Assembly: GCA_027485165.1 (NCBI GenBank) | Contig: JAIXRN010000002.1 | Coordinates: forward strand, 1 to 38,670 | Reading direction: 5' to 3' | Source of the DNA: Rubrivivax sp. | GTDB lineage: Bacteria > Pseudomonadota > Gammaproteobacteria > Burkholderiales > Burkholderiaceae_C | DNA: 38,670 bases | Part shown: positions 16,229 to 24,786 of the stretch, piece after piece | Layout: the number at the start of each line of letters is the position of its first letter | How positions within the stretch are numbered: position 1 is the stretch's first letter | Notes under the pieces: generated by a model | The model's input: only the letters and a program-made list of their open reading frames with translations | Told to the model about the DNA's origin: nothing | The model's database searches: none | Made by a program: the position numbers and the translations under genes

Positions 16229-18571
16229 TCAGGCCACCTTGAAGCGGGAAACCGAGGCCTTCAGCTCCTCGGCCGTGCGCGACAGTTCTCGCACCATCTG
16301 CGCCGTCGAACGCGTGCCTTCGCTGGTCTGTTCGGTCACGGCAAAGATGTGCTGGATGTTGGCGGCCACGACGTTGGCACTTTCAGCTTCCTTCAGCGCT
16401 TCGGCCGAGATGCGGGCGATCAGGTCCGACAGTTCGCGCACCACGCGGTCGATGTCGGCCAGGGCCGTGCCGGCGGCGTCGGACAGGCGCGCGCCTTCGA
16501 CCACGCCCTGCGTGCTGCGCTCCATCGCGGCCACGGCGTCCTGGGTGTCGGTCTGGATGGTGCGCACGATGGCCGCGATCTGCTTGGTGGCGTCGCCTGA
16601 GCGCTCGGCCAGGCGCTGCACTTCCTCGGCCACCACGCTGAAGCCGCGGCCGGCTTCACCGGCGCTGGCGGCCTGGATGGCGGCATTCAGGGCCAACACG
16701 TTGGTCTGTTCGGTGATGTCGGAAATCAGCTCGGTGATCTCGCCGATTTCCTGGCTGCTTTCGCCCAGGCGCTTGATGCGCTTGCTGGTTTCCTGGATCT
16801 GGTCGCGGATGGCGTTCATGCCGCCGATGGTGTCCTGCACCGCGGCCAGGCCGCCTTCTGCGGCCACCAGCGACTGGCGCGCCACCGAAGCCGTTTCCTG
16901 CGCCTGGGCCGACACGTCGTTGATGCGGCCGGCCATCTGCAGCACCGATTCGCCGGTGTCGCGGATCGTGCGCAGCTGCTCGGTGGACGCCGCCAGCAGC
17001 TCGGTCGATGTCTGTTCCACCTGCTGGGTGGTGTCGTTGACGCGGTCGACCGTGCTCTGCACCTGTTCGACCAGGGTGCGCAGTTCTTCGACGGTGTAGT
17101 TGACGGAATCGGCGATCGCGCCGGTGATGTCTTCGGTCACCGTGGCCTGCTGCGTCAGGTCGCCTTCGGCCACGGTCTGCAGTTCGTTCATCAGGCGCAG
17201 GATGGCGGCCTGGTTGGCGTCGTTCACGCGCTTGGCTTCCTGTTCCTGGCGCTCGGCTTCGAAGCGCTGGGCTTCGGCCAGGCGCGAACGCGCGGTCTGG
17301 TCGCTGACGAACAGGCGCAGCATGGCGAAGCCGCCGCCCAGCATGGCCAGCGTGGACAGCACGCCCAGGGCGAACTGCCAGCCGCCCAGGCCGCTCTTGC
17401 CGGCCAGGGCCTGCTGCAGGCCGTCCAGCCCGGTGCGCAGCGGTTCGCTGTCGGCCACGATGGCCTGCTGCGCTTCGCGCGCCGCCACCAGCCCCTGCAG
17501 GTTGCCCAGGATGGCCGCGGCTGCGGTGCGCGTCTGCTCGTACTGGGCGGCCAGGTTCTGCAGGGCTTCGCGCGTGGCGGTGTCCCGCGTGCCGGGCAGG
17601 CGGGCTTGGGGGTCGCCGTCGCTCAGGCCCTTGATCAGGTCGCGGAAGGCGTTCAGGTCCTTGCCCAGCAGGAACACCGCCTCGGCGCTGACGCCTTCGG
17701 CGGTGATGAATTCGTTCGCGTTCTTGCCAATGCGTTGCGTCAGCATGCTGAGCTGGCCCATGGCCACCAGCTCGGCCGGCGAAGCGCCAGCCGCCAGCTT
17801 CAGCGCGGCGATGGCTTCAGCGCTTTCCAGCAGGTCGCCGCTCTGGCGGTTGATGGCGCGCAGCGACTGGTTGACCTGCGTCAGCGTCTTTTCCTGCGCC
17901 GCCACGATGCCGGCGTTTTTCTCGGCCTTGTCGACCAGGGGCAGCAGCGGCTGCAGCTGGGCCAACAGATCGGCCGGGGCGGCCGGTACGCCTTCGGCAG
18001 CGCCGGCCGTGCCAGCCAGGCCGCGCACGTTGCCAGCCAGCACGGTGATGCTGTCGCGCACTTCGGGGAAGGCCGCGGGCTGGCCCACCAGGGCCTGCGT
18101 GACCGACTTGGCCAGGCGCTGCGACTGGGTCTGCGCCTGTGCCGCGGCCGACACCTGCAGCGCCGCCCGGTTGCTGCTGTTCAGCGTCAGCACCACGGCC
18201 GCCAGCAGGCCCAGGAGGCCCAGCCCGAAGACCACAGTGGCGATGCGCTGCTGGCGCGCCAGCGGCAGCTTGTCGATCACGGGCAGGCCGCTGCTGAAGC
18301 TGGACGGCGCGAAGCTGCTGTTGCCGGCCTGGCTGCGCGTTTCGGCGTAGTCGGCGGCCATCTCCGACGGCGAGGCTTCGGAAATGATCGACGGGCCGGC
18401 GTCGCTGCGCGGGGCACCCGACCCAGCCAGTCGCACCGTGGCTTCCATCGGGTTGTCCATCAGGGCGATGTCGTCGACGCGGCTGATGGACGACGGCGCG
18501 TCACGGTCGGCGCGGCTGGCCTTCGCCGAGTTCGCCCCGTTCGGGCCCTTGATCCTGTCCAGGAAGCTCAT
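16229..18571 (-). CDS. pilJ: Type IV pilus methyl-accepting chemotaxis protein PilJ
   Basis: 780-residue chemoreceptor of the Pil-Chp system. About 108 polar, probably disordered cytoplasmic residues precede TM1 (about 110-130, [19 protein letters not shown]). A periplasmic PilJ-type sensor region with the characteristic [17 protein letters not shown] block follows, then TM2 (about 395-421), a HAMP-like region and the cytoplasmic signalling domain with the hairpin tip [24 protein letters not shown] near residues 610-650. It is longer than P. aeruginosa PilJ mainly because of the N-terminal extension. It should sit at the cell pole and feed pilus-derived signals through the CheW-like PilI into ChpA. 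No adaptation enzymes (CheR/CheB type) are encoded beside it. Confidence 0.95.
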   Translation of the reverse strand: MSFLDRIKGPNGANSAKASRADRDAPSSISRVDDIALMDNPMEATVRLAGSGAPRSDAGPSIISEASPSEMAADYAETRSQAGNSSFAPSSFSSGLPVIDKLPLARQQRIATVVFGLGLLGLLAAVVLTLNSSNRAALQVSAAAQAQTQSQRLAKSVTQALVGQPAAFPEVRDSITVLAGNVRGLAGTAGAAEGVPAAPADLLAQLQPLLPLVDKAEKNAGIVAAQEKTLTQVNQSLRAINRQSGDLLESAEAIAALKLAAGASPAELVAMGQLSMLTQRIGKNANEFITAEGVSAEAVFLLGKDLNAFRDLIKGLSDGDPQARLPGTRDTATREALQNLAAQYEQTRTAAAAILGNLQGLVAAREAQQAIVADSEPLRTGLDGLQQALAGKSGLGGWQFALGVLSTLAMLGGGFAMLRLFVSDQTARSRLAEAQRFEAERQEQEAKRVNDANQAAILRLMNELQTVAEGDLTQQATVTEDITGAIADSVNYTVEELRTLVEQVQSTVDRVNDTTQQVEQTSTELLAASTEQLRTIRDTGESVLQMAGRINDVSAQAQETASVARQSLVAAEGGLAAVQDTIGGMNAIRDQIQETSKRIKRLGESSQEIGEITELISDITEQTNVLALNAAIQAASAGEAGRGFSVVAEEVQRLAERSGDATKQIAAIVRTIQTDTQDAVAAMERSTQGVVEGARLSDAAGTALADIDRVVRELSDLIARISAEALKEAESANVVAANIQHIFAVTEQTSEGTRSTAQMVRELSRTAEELKASVSRFKVA

Positions 18572-18625
18572 GTCGTCCTCATCGGTTCAAGCCGCGCCGC
18601 GCCCTACCGGGCCTGGCGCAGGCAT

Positions 18626-19153
18626 TCATGCCGCGATGGCAAGAAACTGTTCGTGGCGGGCCAGTGCGGCCAGGTCGATTTCCTGCCAGACACGGCCTTC
18701 GGCGTCGCGCCAGCGGCCGCGCGCAAACGGCGGGCGGTCGCCGCCGTCGTCGGCTTCGGCCACCAGCTGTTCACCACTGCGCAGCCCGGCCAGGCGGTCC
18801 ACCAGCAGCGCGCTGTGCGCGCCCAGGCTGCCGTTCAGCGCCAGCAGCCGGGCCTGGTCGCGCGGGGCATCCGGCGGGTGCGGGGCGCGCAGGCCCAGGA
18901 AGGCCGCCAGGTCGACCACGCCGTGCAGGCCGCCGCGCAGGTTGGCCACGCCCACGAACCAGGGCTGCGTGTGCGGCACCGGCAGCAGCGGGCCGACAGA
19001 AAAGATCTCGCCCGCCCCGGCCAGCGGCACCAGCAGGCCGGTGCCGGCACATTCCACCGCCAGCCAGGACATCGGCCGCGCTTCGGTGCGCGCCAGCTGC
19101 AGGCGTTCGGCCAGGCGGCTTTGCAGGTCGCGCAGGGCGTCTCGGTTGGACAT
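18626..19153 (-). CDS. pilI: CheW-like adaptor PilI
   Basis: 175-residue scaffold protein linking receptor PilJ to kinase ChpA. A single CheW domain covers nearly the whole length: GTGLLVPLAGAGEIFSVGPL at the start, then WFVGVANLRGGLHGVVDLAAFLGL, the conserved CheW core with NLRG, and a weaker end. Position between pilH and pilJ supports the assignment. Spacing is 52 bases from the pilH stop and 54 bases to the pilJ start, so the genes are likely cotranscribed without overlap. Confidence 0.9.
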   Translation of the reverse strand: MSNRDALRDLQSRLAERLQLARTEARPMSWLAVECAGTGLLVPLAGAGEIFSVGPLLPVPHTQPWFVGVANLRGGLHGVVDLAAFLGLRAPHPPDAPRDQARLLALNGSLGAHSALLVDRLAGLRSGEQLVAEADDGGDRPPFARGRWRDAEGRVWQEIDLAALARHEQFLAIAA

Positions 19154-19205
19154 GGTCAGGCGGTGTGTCGGGCAGCGGGCCAGGGGTGAAAGCGAGCAGC
19201 AGCCA

Positions 19206-19571
19206 TCAGTCGAAGGCCTTGATCTTGGCGATCAGCTCGTCGCCGTTCACGGGCTTGACGATGTAGTCGCGCGCACCTTGGCGCATGCCCCAGACCTTGT
19301 CGGTTTCCTGGTTCTTGCTGGTGCACATGATCACGGGCACGTCGGCAAAGCGCGGGTCGCGGGTGATGGTGCGGGTCAGCTGGAAGCCGTTTTGCCCCGG
19401 CATCACCACGTCCATCAGCACCAGGTCGGGCTTTTCCTCGCCCAGCCGCCGCATCGCTTCTTCGCCGTTTTCGGCCGTGCGCACGGCATAGCCGCGGCGG
19501 CCCAGCAGGTCGGCCAGGTGGTGCAGCTCGGTCTTCGAATCGTCGACCACGAGGATCTTCTGGATCGTCAT
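19206..19571 (-). CDS. pilH: Response regulator PilH
   Basis: 121-residue single-domain receiver, phosphorylated by ChpA. Acidic pocket ILVVDDS (Asp10/Asp11), acceptor Asp54 in LVLMDVVMPG, and Lys106 in YIVKPVNG are intact. The segment SKNQETDKVWGMRQGARDY closely matches PilH of Pseudomonas (TKDQETDKVWGKRQGARDY as I remember it) and separates it from PilG. In the known system PilH opposes or modulates PilG and affects pilus retraction. I use the ATG preceded by AGGACA rather than a GTG 48 bases upstream that would run into the pilG stop. Confidence 0.92.
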   Translation of the reverse strand: MTIQKILVVDDSKTELHHLADLLGRRGYAVRTAENGEEAMRRLGEEKPDLVLMDVVMPGQNGFQLTRTITRDPRFADVPVIMCTSKNQETDKVWGMRQGARDYIVKPVNGDELIAKIKAFD

Positions 19572-19608
19572 CTGGGGTTGTCCTGCGGCGGCGTGCGGTG
19601 GTGTGAAC

Positions 19609-20061
19609 TCAGAGGCCACGGCGGCGGAAGCTGTCCACCGCCCGCAGCAGCTGTTCCTTCGTGAAGGGCTTGGTCAGGTAGTCCTGGCTGCCGACCATGC
19701 GGCCGCGCGCCTTGTCGAACAGGCCGTCCTTGCTGGACAACATGATCACCGGCACCTGGGCGAAGCGCGGGTTGCGCTTGATGATGGCGCAGGTCTGGTA
19801 GCCGTCCAGCCGCGGCATCAGGATGTCGCAGAAGATCAGTTCGGGGTCGTGGTCGTTGACCTTGGCCAGAGCGTCGAAGCCGTCTTCGGCCAGCACCACT
19901 TCATGCCCGCCCTGGCGCAAGAAGATTTCCGCGCTGCGGCGGATGGTGTTGCTGTCGTCGATCACCAGCACCTTGGCGCCAGCCACCACGCCAGCCAGGG
20001 CGCTGTCTTCGCGGCTGCCGGTGGCGGGGGGATCGGTCAACTGCGCGCCCGCGTCGGACAT
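19609..20061 (-). CDS. pilG: Response regulator PilG
   Basis: 150-residue receiver protein of the Pil-Chp system. After about 25 variable residues comes VLVIDDSNTIRRSAEIFL, then the acceptor Asp79 in LIFCDILMPRLDGYQTCA and Lys131 in YLTKPFTKEQLL. MLSSKDGLFDKARGRMVGS is the PilG hallmark. It has no output domain, so it acts by protein contact; in known systems phosphorylated PilG promotes pilus extension and cAMP signalling. The chosen ATG gives a normal length; a possible start at 20172 would overlap the rubredoxin gene. First chemosensory gene after rubredoxin, 73 bases away. Confidence 0.92.
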   Translation of the reverse strand: MSDAGAQLTDPPATGSREDSALAGVVAGAKVLVIDDSNTIRRSAEIFLRQGGHEVVLAEDGFDALAKVNDHDPELIFCDILMPRLDGYQTCAIIKRNPRFAQVPVIMLSSKDGLFDKARGRMVGSQDYLTKPFTKEQLLRAVDSFRRRGL

Positions 20062-20134
20062 CAGGCTTTCCAAGCGGTGTTCTCCTCGAGCGGCAGCCAC
20101 AGGCTGCGCGGCGTTGCGCAACCCGGGCCCGGGT

Positions 20135-20308
20135 CTAGATCTGGACCATCTCGAAGTCTTCCTTGCGAGCACCGCATTCCGGGCAGGTCCAGTTCATTGA
20201 GACATCGGCCCAGGCTGTGCCGGGCGCAATGCCATGTTCAGGGTCGCCAACGGATTCATCGTAGAGCCAGCCACAGATCAGGCACATCCAGGTACGGGGT
20301 TCGGTCAC
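20135..20308 (-). CDS. Rubredoxin
   Basis: Small electron carrier of 57 residues, about the usual rubredoxin length. Four cysteines in two pairs bind one iron: Cys9/Cys12 in WMCLICGWLYDE and Cys42/Cys45 in WTCPECGARKEDF. The intervening GDPEHGIAPGT is the standard rubredoxin loop. It starts with GTG; the only in-frame upstream codons before a stop are non-starts, and GAGG lies 5-9 bases upstream. It reads into the pilG operon in the same direction and diverges from the ThiD-like kinase gene. Which partner enzyme receives the electrons is not indicated in this window. Confidence 0.93.
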   Translation of the reverse strand: MTEPRTWMCLICGWLYDESVGDPEHGIAPGTAWADVSMNWTCPECGARKEDFEMVQI

Positions 20309-20327
20309 GATGCCTCAGTCAGCTCAC

Positions 20328-20333
20328 TACAAT
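20328..20333 (+). promoter_or_regulatory. Possible -10 box for the thiD-hemL direction
   Basis: TACAAT is a good -10 match about 100 bases upstream of the thiD-like start, in the 123-base divergent gap after the rubredoxin start. No convincing -35 is found at 16-18 bases. I see no TPP-riboswitch (thi-box) motif in the leader. Confidence 0.25.
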
Positions 20334-20341
20334 GGTGAACG

Positions 20342-20369
20342 ATTCTAGCGACCCGCATTCCTCGGAAAA
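20342..20369 (-). promoter_or_regulatory. Candidate promoter of the rubredoxin-pil-chp operon
   Basis: On the minus strand TAGAAT (20342-20347) is a 5 of 6 match to the -10 consensus, with TTTTCC (20364-20369) 16 bases upstream as a weak -35. It would start transcription about 27 bases before the rubredoxin GTG. Seen by pattern only. Confidence 0.4.
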
Positions 20370-20431
20370 GGAGCATTTGTGGGCAGCTAAACGCAGTACC
20401 CACCTCTCCGTTTGCTTCCGAGGCCCCGTCC

Positions 20432-21448
20432 ATGAATTCCCAACCCGCCACGGCCACGGAACCCGCAGACCCCGGCATCGAACCGCCTGCCCCGGCCTGC
20501 GTGATGAGCTTCAACGCCACCGACCCCAGCGGCGCCACCGGCACCGCCGGTGACGTGGCCACCATCGCGGCCATGGGCGCGCATGCACTGCCGGTTGTCA
20601 CGTCGATCGTGATGCGCGACACCGCCGACACCTTCGACCACCACCCCGTCGACGCCGACGTGGTGGCCGAGCAGGCGCGCACCATCCTGGAAGACGTCAC
20701 CGTGGCCGGCTGGAAGGTGGGCTTCCTCGGGTCGGCCGACGGCGTCAGCGCCGTGGCTGAAGTGCTGTCCGACTACACCGACCTGCCCCTGGTCAGCTAC
20801 ATGCCCAGCCTGGCCTGGCTGGAAGAAGACCAGCTACAGCCCTACCTGGACGCCTTCCGCGAACTCATCCTGCCGGCAACCGAAGTGCTGGTGGGCAACC
20901 ACAAGACGCTGCAGGACTTCCTGCTGCCCGAATGGGACAACGAACGCCCGCCTTCGGCACGCGAACTGGCCGTGGCCGCGGGCGAACATGGCACGCGCTA
21001 CGTGCTGGTGACGGGCATCATGCTGCCGGCCAAGCCGGCGGCCAAATCGGCTGGGAAAGGCGGCACCCAGGGCCCGGAAAGCTACATCGACAACGTGCTG
21101 GCTTCACCCCAGGGCGCGCTGACGGGCGAGAAGTTCGAACGCTTCGACGCCGGCTTCACGGGCGCGGGCGACACGCTCTCCGCTGCCCTGGCTGCCCTGC
21201 TGGCTGCCGGCAGCGAACTGCAGGCCGCCGTGGGCGAAGCGCTGAGCTTCCTGGACCAGAGCCTGGACGCCGGCTTTCGCCCCGGCATGGGCAACATCGT
21301 GCCCGACCGCTTCTTCTGGGCCCTGCCCGGCCCTGAGGACGGCGAGGTTGAAGGCGAAGGCGGAGACTTCGGCGGCGGCGGCCCGGCCGGCCCCGAAGGC
21401 TTCGACGATGGCAAGGCCACCAAAGGCGCCCCACGACGGGTGCATTGA
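20432..21448 (+). CDS. thiD: ThiD-family hydroxymethylpyrimidine/phosphomethylpyrimidine kinase, atypical
   Basis: 338-residue ribokinase-fold kinase, probably phosphorylating the thiamin pyrimidine precursor (HMP to HMP-P to HMP-PP). Residues 24-42 ([16 protein letters not shown]) correspond to the ThiD substrate loop usually written GSDxSGGAGIQAD, and [12 protein letters not shown] follows as expected. The nucleotide/anion hole is [10 protein letters not shown] with Asp247, as in ribokinases, instead of the GTGCTLS of classical ThiD. There is an N-terminal extension of about 20 residues and a glycine/acid-rich tail of about 35. The family is likely, the exact substrate less so. It leads a plus-strand group with hemL, which starts 26 bases later, and no thiamin genes are nearby. 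Confidence 0.75.
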   Translation: MNSQPATATEPADPGIEPPAPACVMSFNATDPSGATGTAGDVATIAAMGAHALPVVTSIVMRDTADTFDHHPVDADVVAEQARTILEDVTVAGWKVGFLGSADGVSAVAEVLSDYTDLPLVSYMPSLAWLEEDQLQPYLDAFRELILPATEVLVGNHKTLQDFLLPEWDNERPPSARELAVAAGEHGTRYVLVTGIMLPAKPAAKSAGKGGTQGPESYIDNVLASPQGALTGEKFERFDAGFTGAGDTLSAALAALLAAGSELQAAVGEALSFLDQSLDAGFRPGMGNIVPDRFFWALPGPEDGEVEGEGGDFGGGGPAGPEGFDDGKATKGAPRRVH

Positions 21449-21474
21449 TTCCCGCCCCACAGCAGAGACCCGGC

Positions 21475-22776
21475 ATGAGCAGTAACGAACAGCTTTTCCA
21501 GCGCGCCCAGGGCGTGATCCCCGGCGGTGTGAATTCGCCGGTGCGCGCCTTCCGCGCCGTGGGCGGCACGCCGCGCTTCATCCAGCGCGCGCAGGGCGCC
21601 TACATGTGGGACGCCGAAGGCACGAAGTACATCGACTACATCGGCAGCTGGGGCCCGATGATCCTGGGCCACGGCCACCCGGCGGTGCTGGACGCGGTGC
21701 ACCAGGCCGCGGCAGACGGCTTCAGCTTCGGCGCGCCGACTGAACGCGAAGTGCAGCTGGCCGAAGCCATCATCGCCCTCGTGCCCAGCGTGGAACAGGT
21801 GCGCCTGGTCAGCAGCGGCACCGAAGCCGGCATGAGCGCCATCCGCCTGGCGCGCGGCGCCACCGGGCGCAGCAAGATCGTGAAGTTCGAAGGCTGCTAC
21901 CACGGCCATGCCGACGCGCTGCTGGTGAAGGCCGGCTCGGGCCTGGCCACCTTCGGCCACCCCACCAGCGCCGGCGTGCCGCCTGAGGTGGTGCAGCACA
22001 CCCTGGTCTTGGAATACAACAACATCGAAGAACTTGAGGCCTGCTTCAAGGCCCAGGGCGACGAGATCGCCTGCGTGATGATCGAACCCATCTGCGGCAA
22101 CATGAACTTCGTGCGCGCCAGCGTGCCCTTCATGAAGCGGCTGCGCGAACTGTGCACCCAGCATGGGGCGATGCTGGCGTTCGACGAGGTGATGACGGGC
22201 TTTCGCGTGGCCCTAGGCGGCGCGCAGAGCGTGTACGCCAAGTTGATCCCGGGCTTCCAGCCCGACATGAGCGTGTTCGGCAAGGTCATTGGCGGCGGCA
22301 TGCCGCTGGCGGCTTTCGGCAGCAGCAAGAAAGTCATGAGCCAGCTGGCCCCGCTGGGCCCGGTCTACCAGGCCGGCACCCTGAGCGGCAACCCCGTGGC
22401 CACGGCCTGCGGGCTGGCCACGCTGAAAGAAATCAGCAAGCCCGGCTTCTACGAAGCGCTGGGCGCGCGCACGCAGTCGATGGTGGCCGGCCTGACGAAG
22501 GTGGCGCAGGCGGCCGGCGTGCCTTTCGTCGGCGACAGCGAAGGCGGCATGTTCGGCTTCTTCTTCAGCGCCACGGCCACGAGCCCGCAGCCGCAGAACT
22601 ACGGCGAAGTGATGGCCACCGACAAGGACCGCTTCAACCGCTTCTTCCACGGCATGCTCAACCGTGGCGTGTACCTGGCGCCAGCGCTGTATGAGGCCGG
22701 CTTCGTCAGCGCCGCGCACACCGAGGCCGACATCGCGGCCACCGTGGCGGCCGCGGCCGAAGCGCTACAAGACTGA
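21475..22776 (+). CDS. hemL: Glutamate-1-semialdehyde 2,1-aminomutase
   Basis: 433-residue PLP enzyme that converts glutamate-1-semialdehyde to 5-aminolevulinate, the first committed precursor of haem in the C5 pathway. The family opening [19 protein letters not shown], the block [20 protein letters not shown] and the PLP lysine Lys270 in [15 protein letters not shown] are all present, and the length is normal. The ATG is chosen over an in-frame TTG 30 bases upstream because residues after it match the family start. It lies 26 bases after the kinase gene and 8 bases before the zinc-ribbon gene, so the three are probably one transcript. Confidence 0.97.
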   Translation: MSSNEQLFQRAQGVIPGGVNSPVRAFRAVGGTPRFIQRAQGAYMWDAEGTKYIDYIGSWGPMILGHGHPAVLDAVHQAAADGFSFGAPTEREVQLAEAIIALVPSVEQVRLVSSGTEAGMSAIRLARGATGRSKIVKFEGCYHGHADALLVKAGSGLATFGHPTSAGVPPEVVQHTLVLEYNNIEELEACFKAQGDEIACVMIEPICGNMNFVRASVPFMKRLRELCTQHGAMLAFDEVMTGFRVALGGAQSVYAKLIPGFQPDMSVFGKVIGGGMPLAAFGSSKKVMSQLAPLGPVYQAGTLSGNPVATACGLATLKEISKPGFYEALGARTQSMVAGLTKVAQAAGVPFVGDSEGGMFGFFFSATATSPQPQNYGEVMATDKDRFNRFFHGMLNRGVYLAPALYEAGFVSAAHTEADIAATVAAAAEALQD

Positions 22777-22784
22777 GCCTGCCG

Positions 22785-23723
22785 ATGTCGCCGCCGGCCT
22801 TGCGCTGCGGCAATTGCGGCAACGCCCTGCAGGCCCTGCGCCTGGCCGGGCACTACGGCAGCGCGGTCGAGATCGACCTGTGCCCGCCCTGCCACCTGGT
22901 GTGGTTCGACGCCATCGAAAGCGCGCGCCTGTCGGGCCCGGGCCTGCTGGCGCTGATCGGCGACATGGCGGCCACCCAGAGCCTGGCCCACCAGGGCCTG
23001 CGACCCAGCCCGCCCTGCCCGCGCTGCCAGGGCCCGGTGCGCCCCGTGCACAACCAGACGCGCTGGGGCAAGTCGCAGCAGCTGGAATGCGGGCAGCGCC
23101 ACGGCGCCTATCAATCGTTCGCGCAGTTCCTGTCGGAAAAGGGCCTGCTGCGGCCGATGAGCAGCGCCGACCGCCAGCGCGCCCTGCAGCGCGACCGCGC
23201 CATTCACTGCGTGAACTGCGGCGGTGCCGTGGGCGCGGCCGACGCCACCTGCCCCTGGTGCCAGAGCGTGCCGTCGGTCTTCGACGTGGCGCGCCTGGCA
23301 CAGGCACTGGACCCGGAAGGCGCCACGCGTGGCCACGCCGTGCATGCCACCGGCAGCCGCAAGGGCGCCCTGGGCTGCCAGGCCTGCGGCACAGCGCTAC
23401 CGGCCGACGCCGGCTGGCAATGCCCGCAATGCCAGGCCACCGTCACCACGCCTGGCCTGGCCGAGGCGCACAGGCTTGTCAGTGCCCTGGGCCCGGCCCT
23501 GGCCGCGCACGCCCACAAGCCGGCACCGCACGTGGTGCAGCAGCGCCTGGCCGCGCAAGAGGGCGGCCTGCAGCGCCAGCGCGAGCGGGCGCGCGCGATG
23601 CAGGCGGAGGCCGATGCCGCCAGCGGTCGCAAGCGCCACGAAGCGCCGGACCTGGCGGACACCTTCAGCGCCCTGGAATGGGCCGTCACCCTGCTGCGCG
23701 CGCTGCGGCGATGGTGGACCTAG
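22785..23723 (+). CDS. Multi-zinc-ribbon protein of unknown function
   Basis: 312-residue protein without a recognised catalytic domain. It contains seven CxxC knuckles: Cys8/11 with Cys33/36, Cys78/81 with Cys102 (and perhaps His106), Cys142/145 with Cys156/159, and Cys198/201 with Cys213/216, so up to four zinc sites. Residues 230-300 are helical and charged (QRQRERARAMQAEADAAS), a likely coiled coil, ending in a short hydrophobic/Trp segment (LLRALRRWW). The first ribbon (DLCPPCHLVWFD) resembles TFIIB-type zinc fingers. The start lies 8 bases after the hemL stop, suggesting cotranscription. A role in metal, haem or RNA handling cannot be decided from sequence. Confidence 0.75.
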   Translation: MSPPALRCGNCGNALQALRLAGHYGSAVEIDLCPPCHLVWFDAIESARLSGPGLLALIGDMAATQSLAHQGLRPSPPCPRCQGPVRPVHNQTRWGKSQQLECGQRHGAYQSFAQFLSEKGLLRPMSSADRQRALQRDRAIHCVNCGGAVGAADATCPWCQSVPSVFDVARLAQALDPEGATRGHAVHATGSRKGALGCQACGTALPADAGWQCPQCQATVTTPGLAEAHRLVSALGPALAAHAHKPAPHVVQQRLAAQEGGLQRQRERARAMQAEADAASGRKRHEAPDLADTFSALEWAVTLLRALRRWWT

Positions 23724-23763
23724 CGCGCCAAGGAAAGCTGTCGACTCAGGACGGGCCCAAACA

Positions 23764-24243
23764 TCAAGCCGGGGAAGAGCGCAGGCCGTAGGTCTTGCCG
23801 CCCAGAAACAGGTATTCGGCGCGCAGGATCGCGTCGCCCTTTTCGCCTGCGAAGGTGAAGCCCAGCACGGCCAGGGTGTCGCCGTTCTTGATCTCGGGCA
23901 CGGCCCAGGCGTTCATGCGCGTCAGCGGTGCCAGCTCGACGGCCCAGCGCGTGTCCTTGCGCGTGGGCAGCTGGGCTGCCTTCAGCAAGCCGGCGCCGTC
24001 CACGCTGCTGGCTTGCGCAGGCACGGGCCGGCTGGCCAGGTCGGCCGGCAGGGCCAGGCCGGTGGGCAGTTCCAGCGTCAGTTCGGTGTGCGGGTTGCGC
24101 CAGGCCACGTTGCTGGCGCGGCCTTCCAGGTACAGCGGGCGGGCCTGGTCGAAGCTGCTCCAGCCGTGGTGCGCCCAGGCCCGGGGGGCCCCGCCGGCGG
24201 CAACCGCGCCGGTGGCGGCCAACAGAAGATGACGACGTTGCAT
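23764..24243 (-). CDS. Exported DUF6152-like protein
   Basis: 159 residues. The N-terminus MQRRHLLLAATGAVAAGG ending in RAWA is a signal peptide of probable Tat type, cleaved just before the conserved AHHGWSSFD block with His25 and His26, the feature by which I recognise the DUF6152 family. The rest is predicted beta-rich (VAWRNPHTELTLELP, DTLAVLGFTFAGEKGDAILRAEYLFL). A strong ribosome site AAGGAG lies 8 bases upstream. It follows the DUF6644-like membrane gene by 23 bases and is likely cotranscribed. The function of the family is not known to me; the paired histidines at the mature N-terminus could bind a metal ion (inference). Confidence 0.7.
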   Translation of the reverse strand: MQRRHLLLAATGAVAAGGAPRAWAHHGWSSFDQARPLYLEGRASNVAWRNPHTELTLELPTGLALPADLASRPVPAQASSVDGAGLLKAAQLPTRKDTRWAVELAPLTRMNAWAVPEIKNGDTLAVLGFTFAGEKGDAILRAEYLFLGGKTYGLRSSPA

Positions 24244-24266
24244 GGCAAGGCTCCTTCAGGTCAGGG

Positions 24267-24728
24267 TCAGACGTAGGCGATCCAGCGGCCGCAGATGATG
24301 ACGGTCACCCACAGCCCCACCGACACCAGGGTCTGCACACGGGCGGTGCCGTCCAGCAGGCGCAGGCTACCGCGCGCATGGAACCATGCGGCGTTCAGGC
24401 CCGCCAGCATCACCAGGCCCATCTTGATGACGAACAGCCGGTTGGCCAGCATCTCGCCCGGCGCGGCAGCGAACATCAGCAGGCCCGACAGCGCCAGCGC
24501 CGCAAAGCCCGCCAGCGTGACGGGCAGGGCCAGCCGCGCCAGCGGTGCCACGGCGATCTCGGGGGTGCGGCCCCAGACGCGCAGTTCCAGCAGCACCAGG
24601 CTGCCGAGCAGCAGTGCCACGCCCACGATGTGCAGCGATTCCAGCACCGGGTAAGCCCAGGGGCTGCTGGCGATGGCCGGGATGCCGGCAAAGGCCGGCA
24701 GCGCCGCCGGCGGCAAGGCTTGTGACAT
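24267..24728 (-). CDS. DUF6644-like integral membrane protein
   Basis: 153 residues with about four hydrophobic helices: around SPWAYPVLESLHIVGVALLLGSLVLLE, LPVTLAGFAALALSGLLMF, RLFVIKMGLVMLAGLNAAWF, and TLVSVGLWVTVIICGRWIAYV. Conserved-looking His in ESLHIVG and Lys in FVIKMGL lie in or beside helices; a haem or quinone site is conceivable but unproven. I start at the ATG; a GTG immediately before it gives one extra residue. It diverges from mpl with a 58-base gap and precedes the DUF6152-like gene, with which it probably works. Confidence 0.7.
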   Translation of the reverse strand: MSQALPPAALPAFAGIPAIASSPWAYPVLESLHIVGVALLLGSLVLLELRVWGRTPEIAVAPLARLALPVTLAGFAALALSGLLMFAAAPGEMLANRLFVIKMGLVMLAGLNAAWFHARGSLRLLDGTARVQTLVSVGLWVTVIICGRWIAYV

Positions 24729-24772
24729 CACGCAACCCTAGCAGACAGGCCAAAACAGCCAGGGGCGGCTCC

Positions 24773-24778
24773 TAGAAT
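24773..24778 (+). promoter_or_regulatory. Candidate -10 box of mpl, implying a leaderless or nearly leaderless message
   Basis: TAGAAT lies 8 bases before the mpl ATG in the short divergent gap. If used, transcription would begin at or within two bases of the start codon. No Shine-Dalgarno sequence is seen. No good -35 is found. Confidence 0.4.
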
Positions 24779-24786
24779 GCCTGCGC

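Noticed and set aside
20062..20172. Upstream extension of pilG to a start at 20172
   Set aside because: It would overlap the rubredoxin coding region and adds residues with no family match.
20309..20431. TPP riboswitch before thiD
   Set aside because: The conserved CTGAGA and ACCTGATC-type blocks are absent, and the leader is too short after the likely -10.
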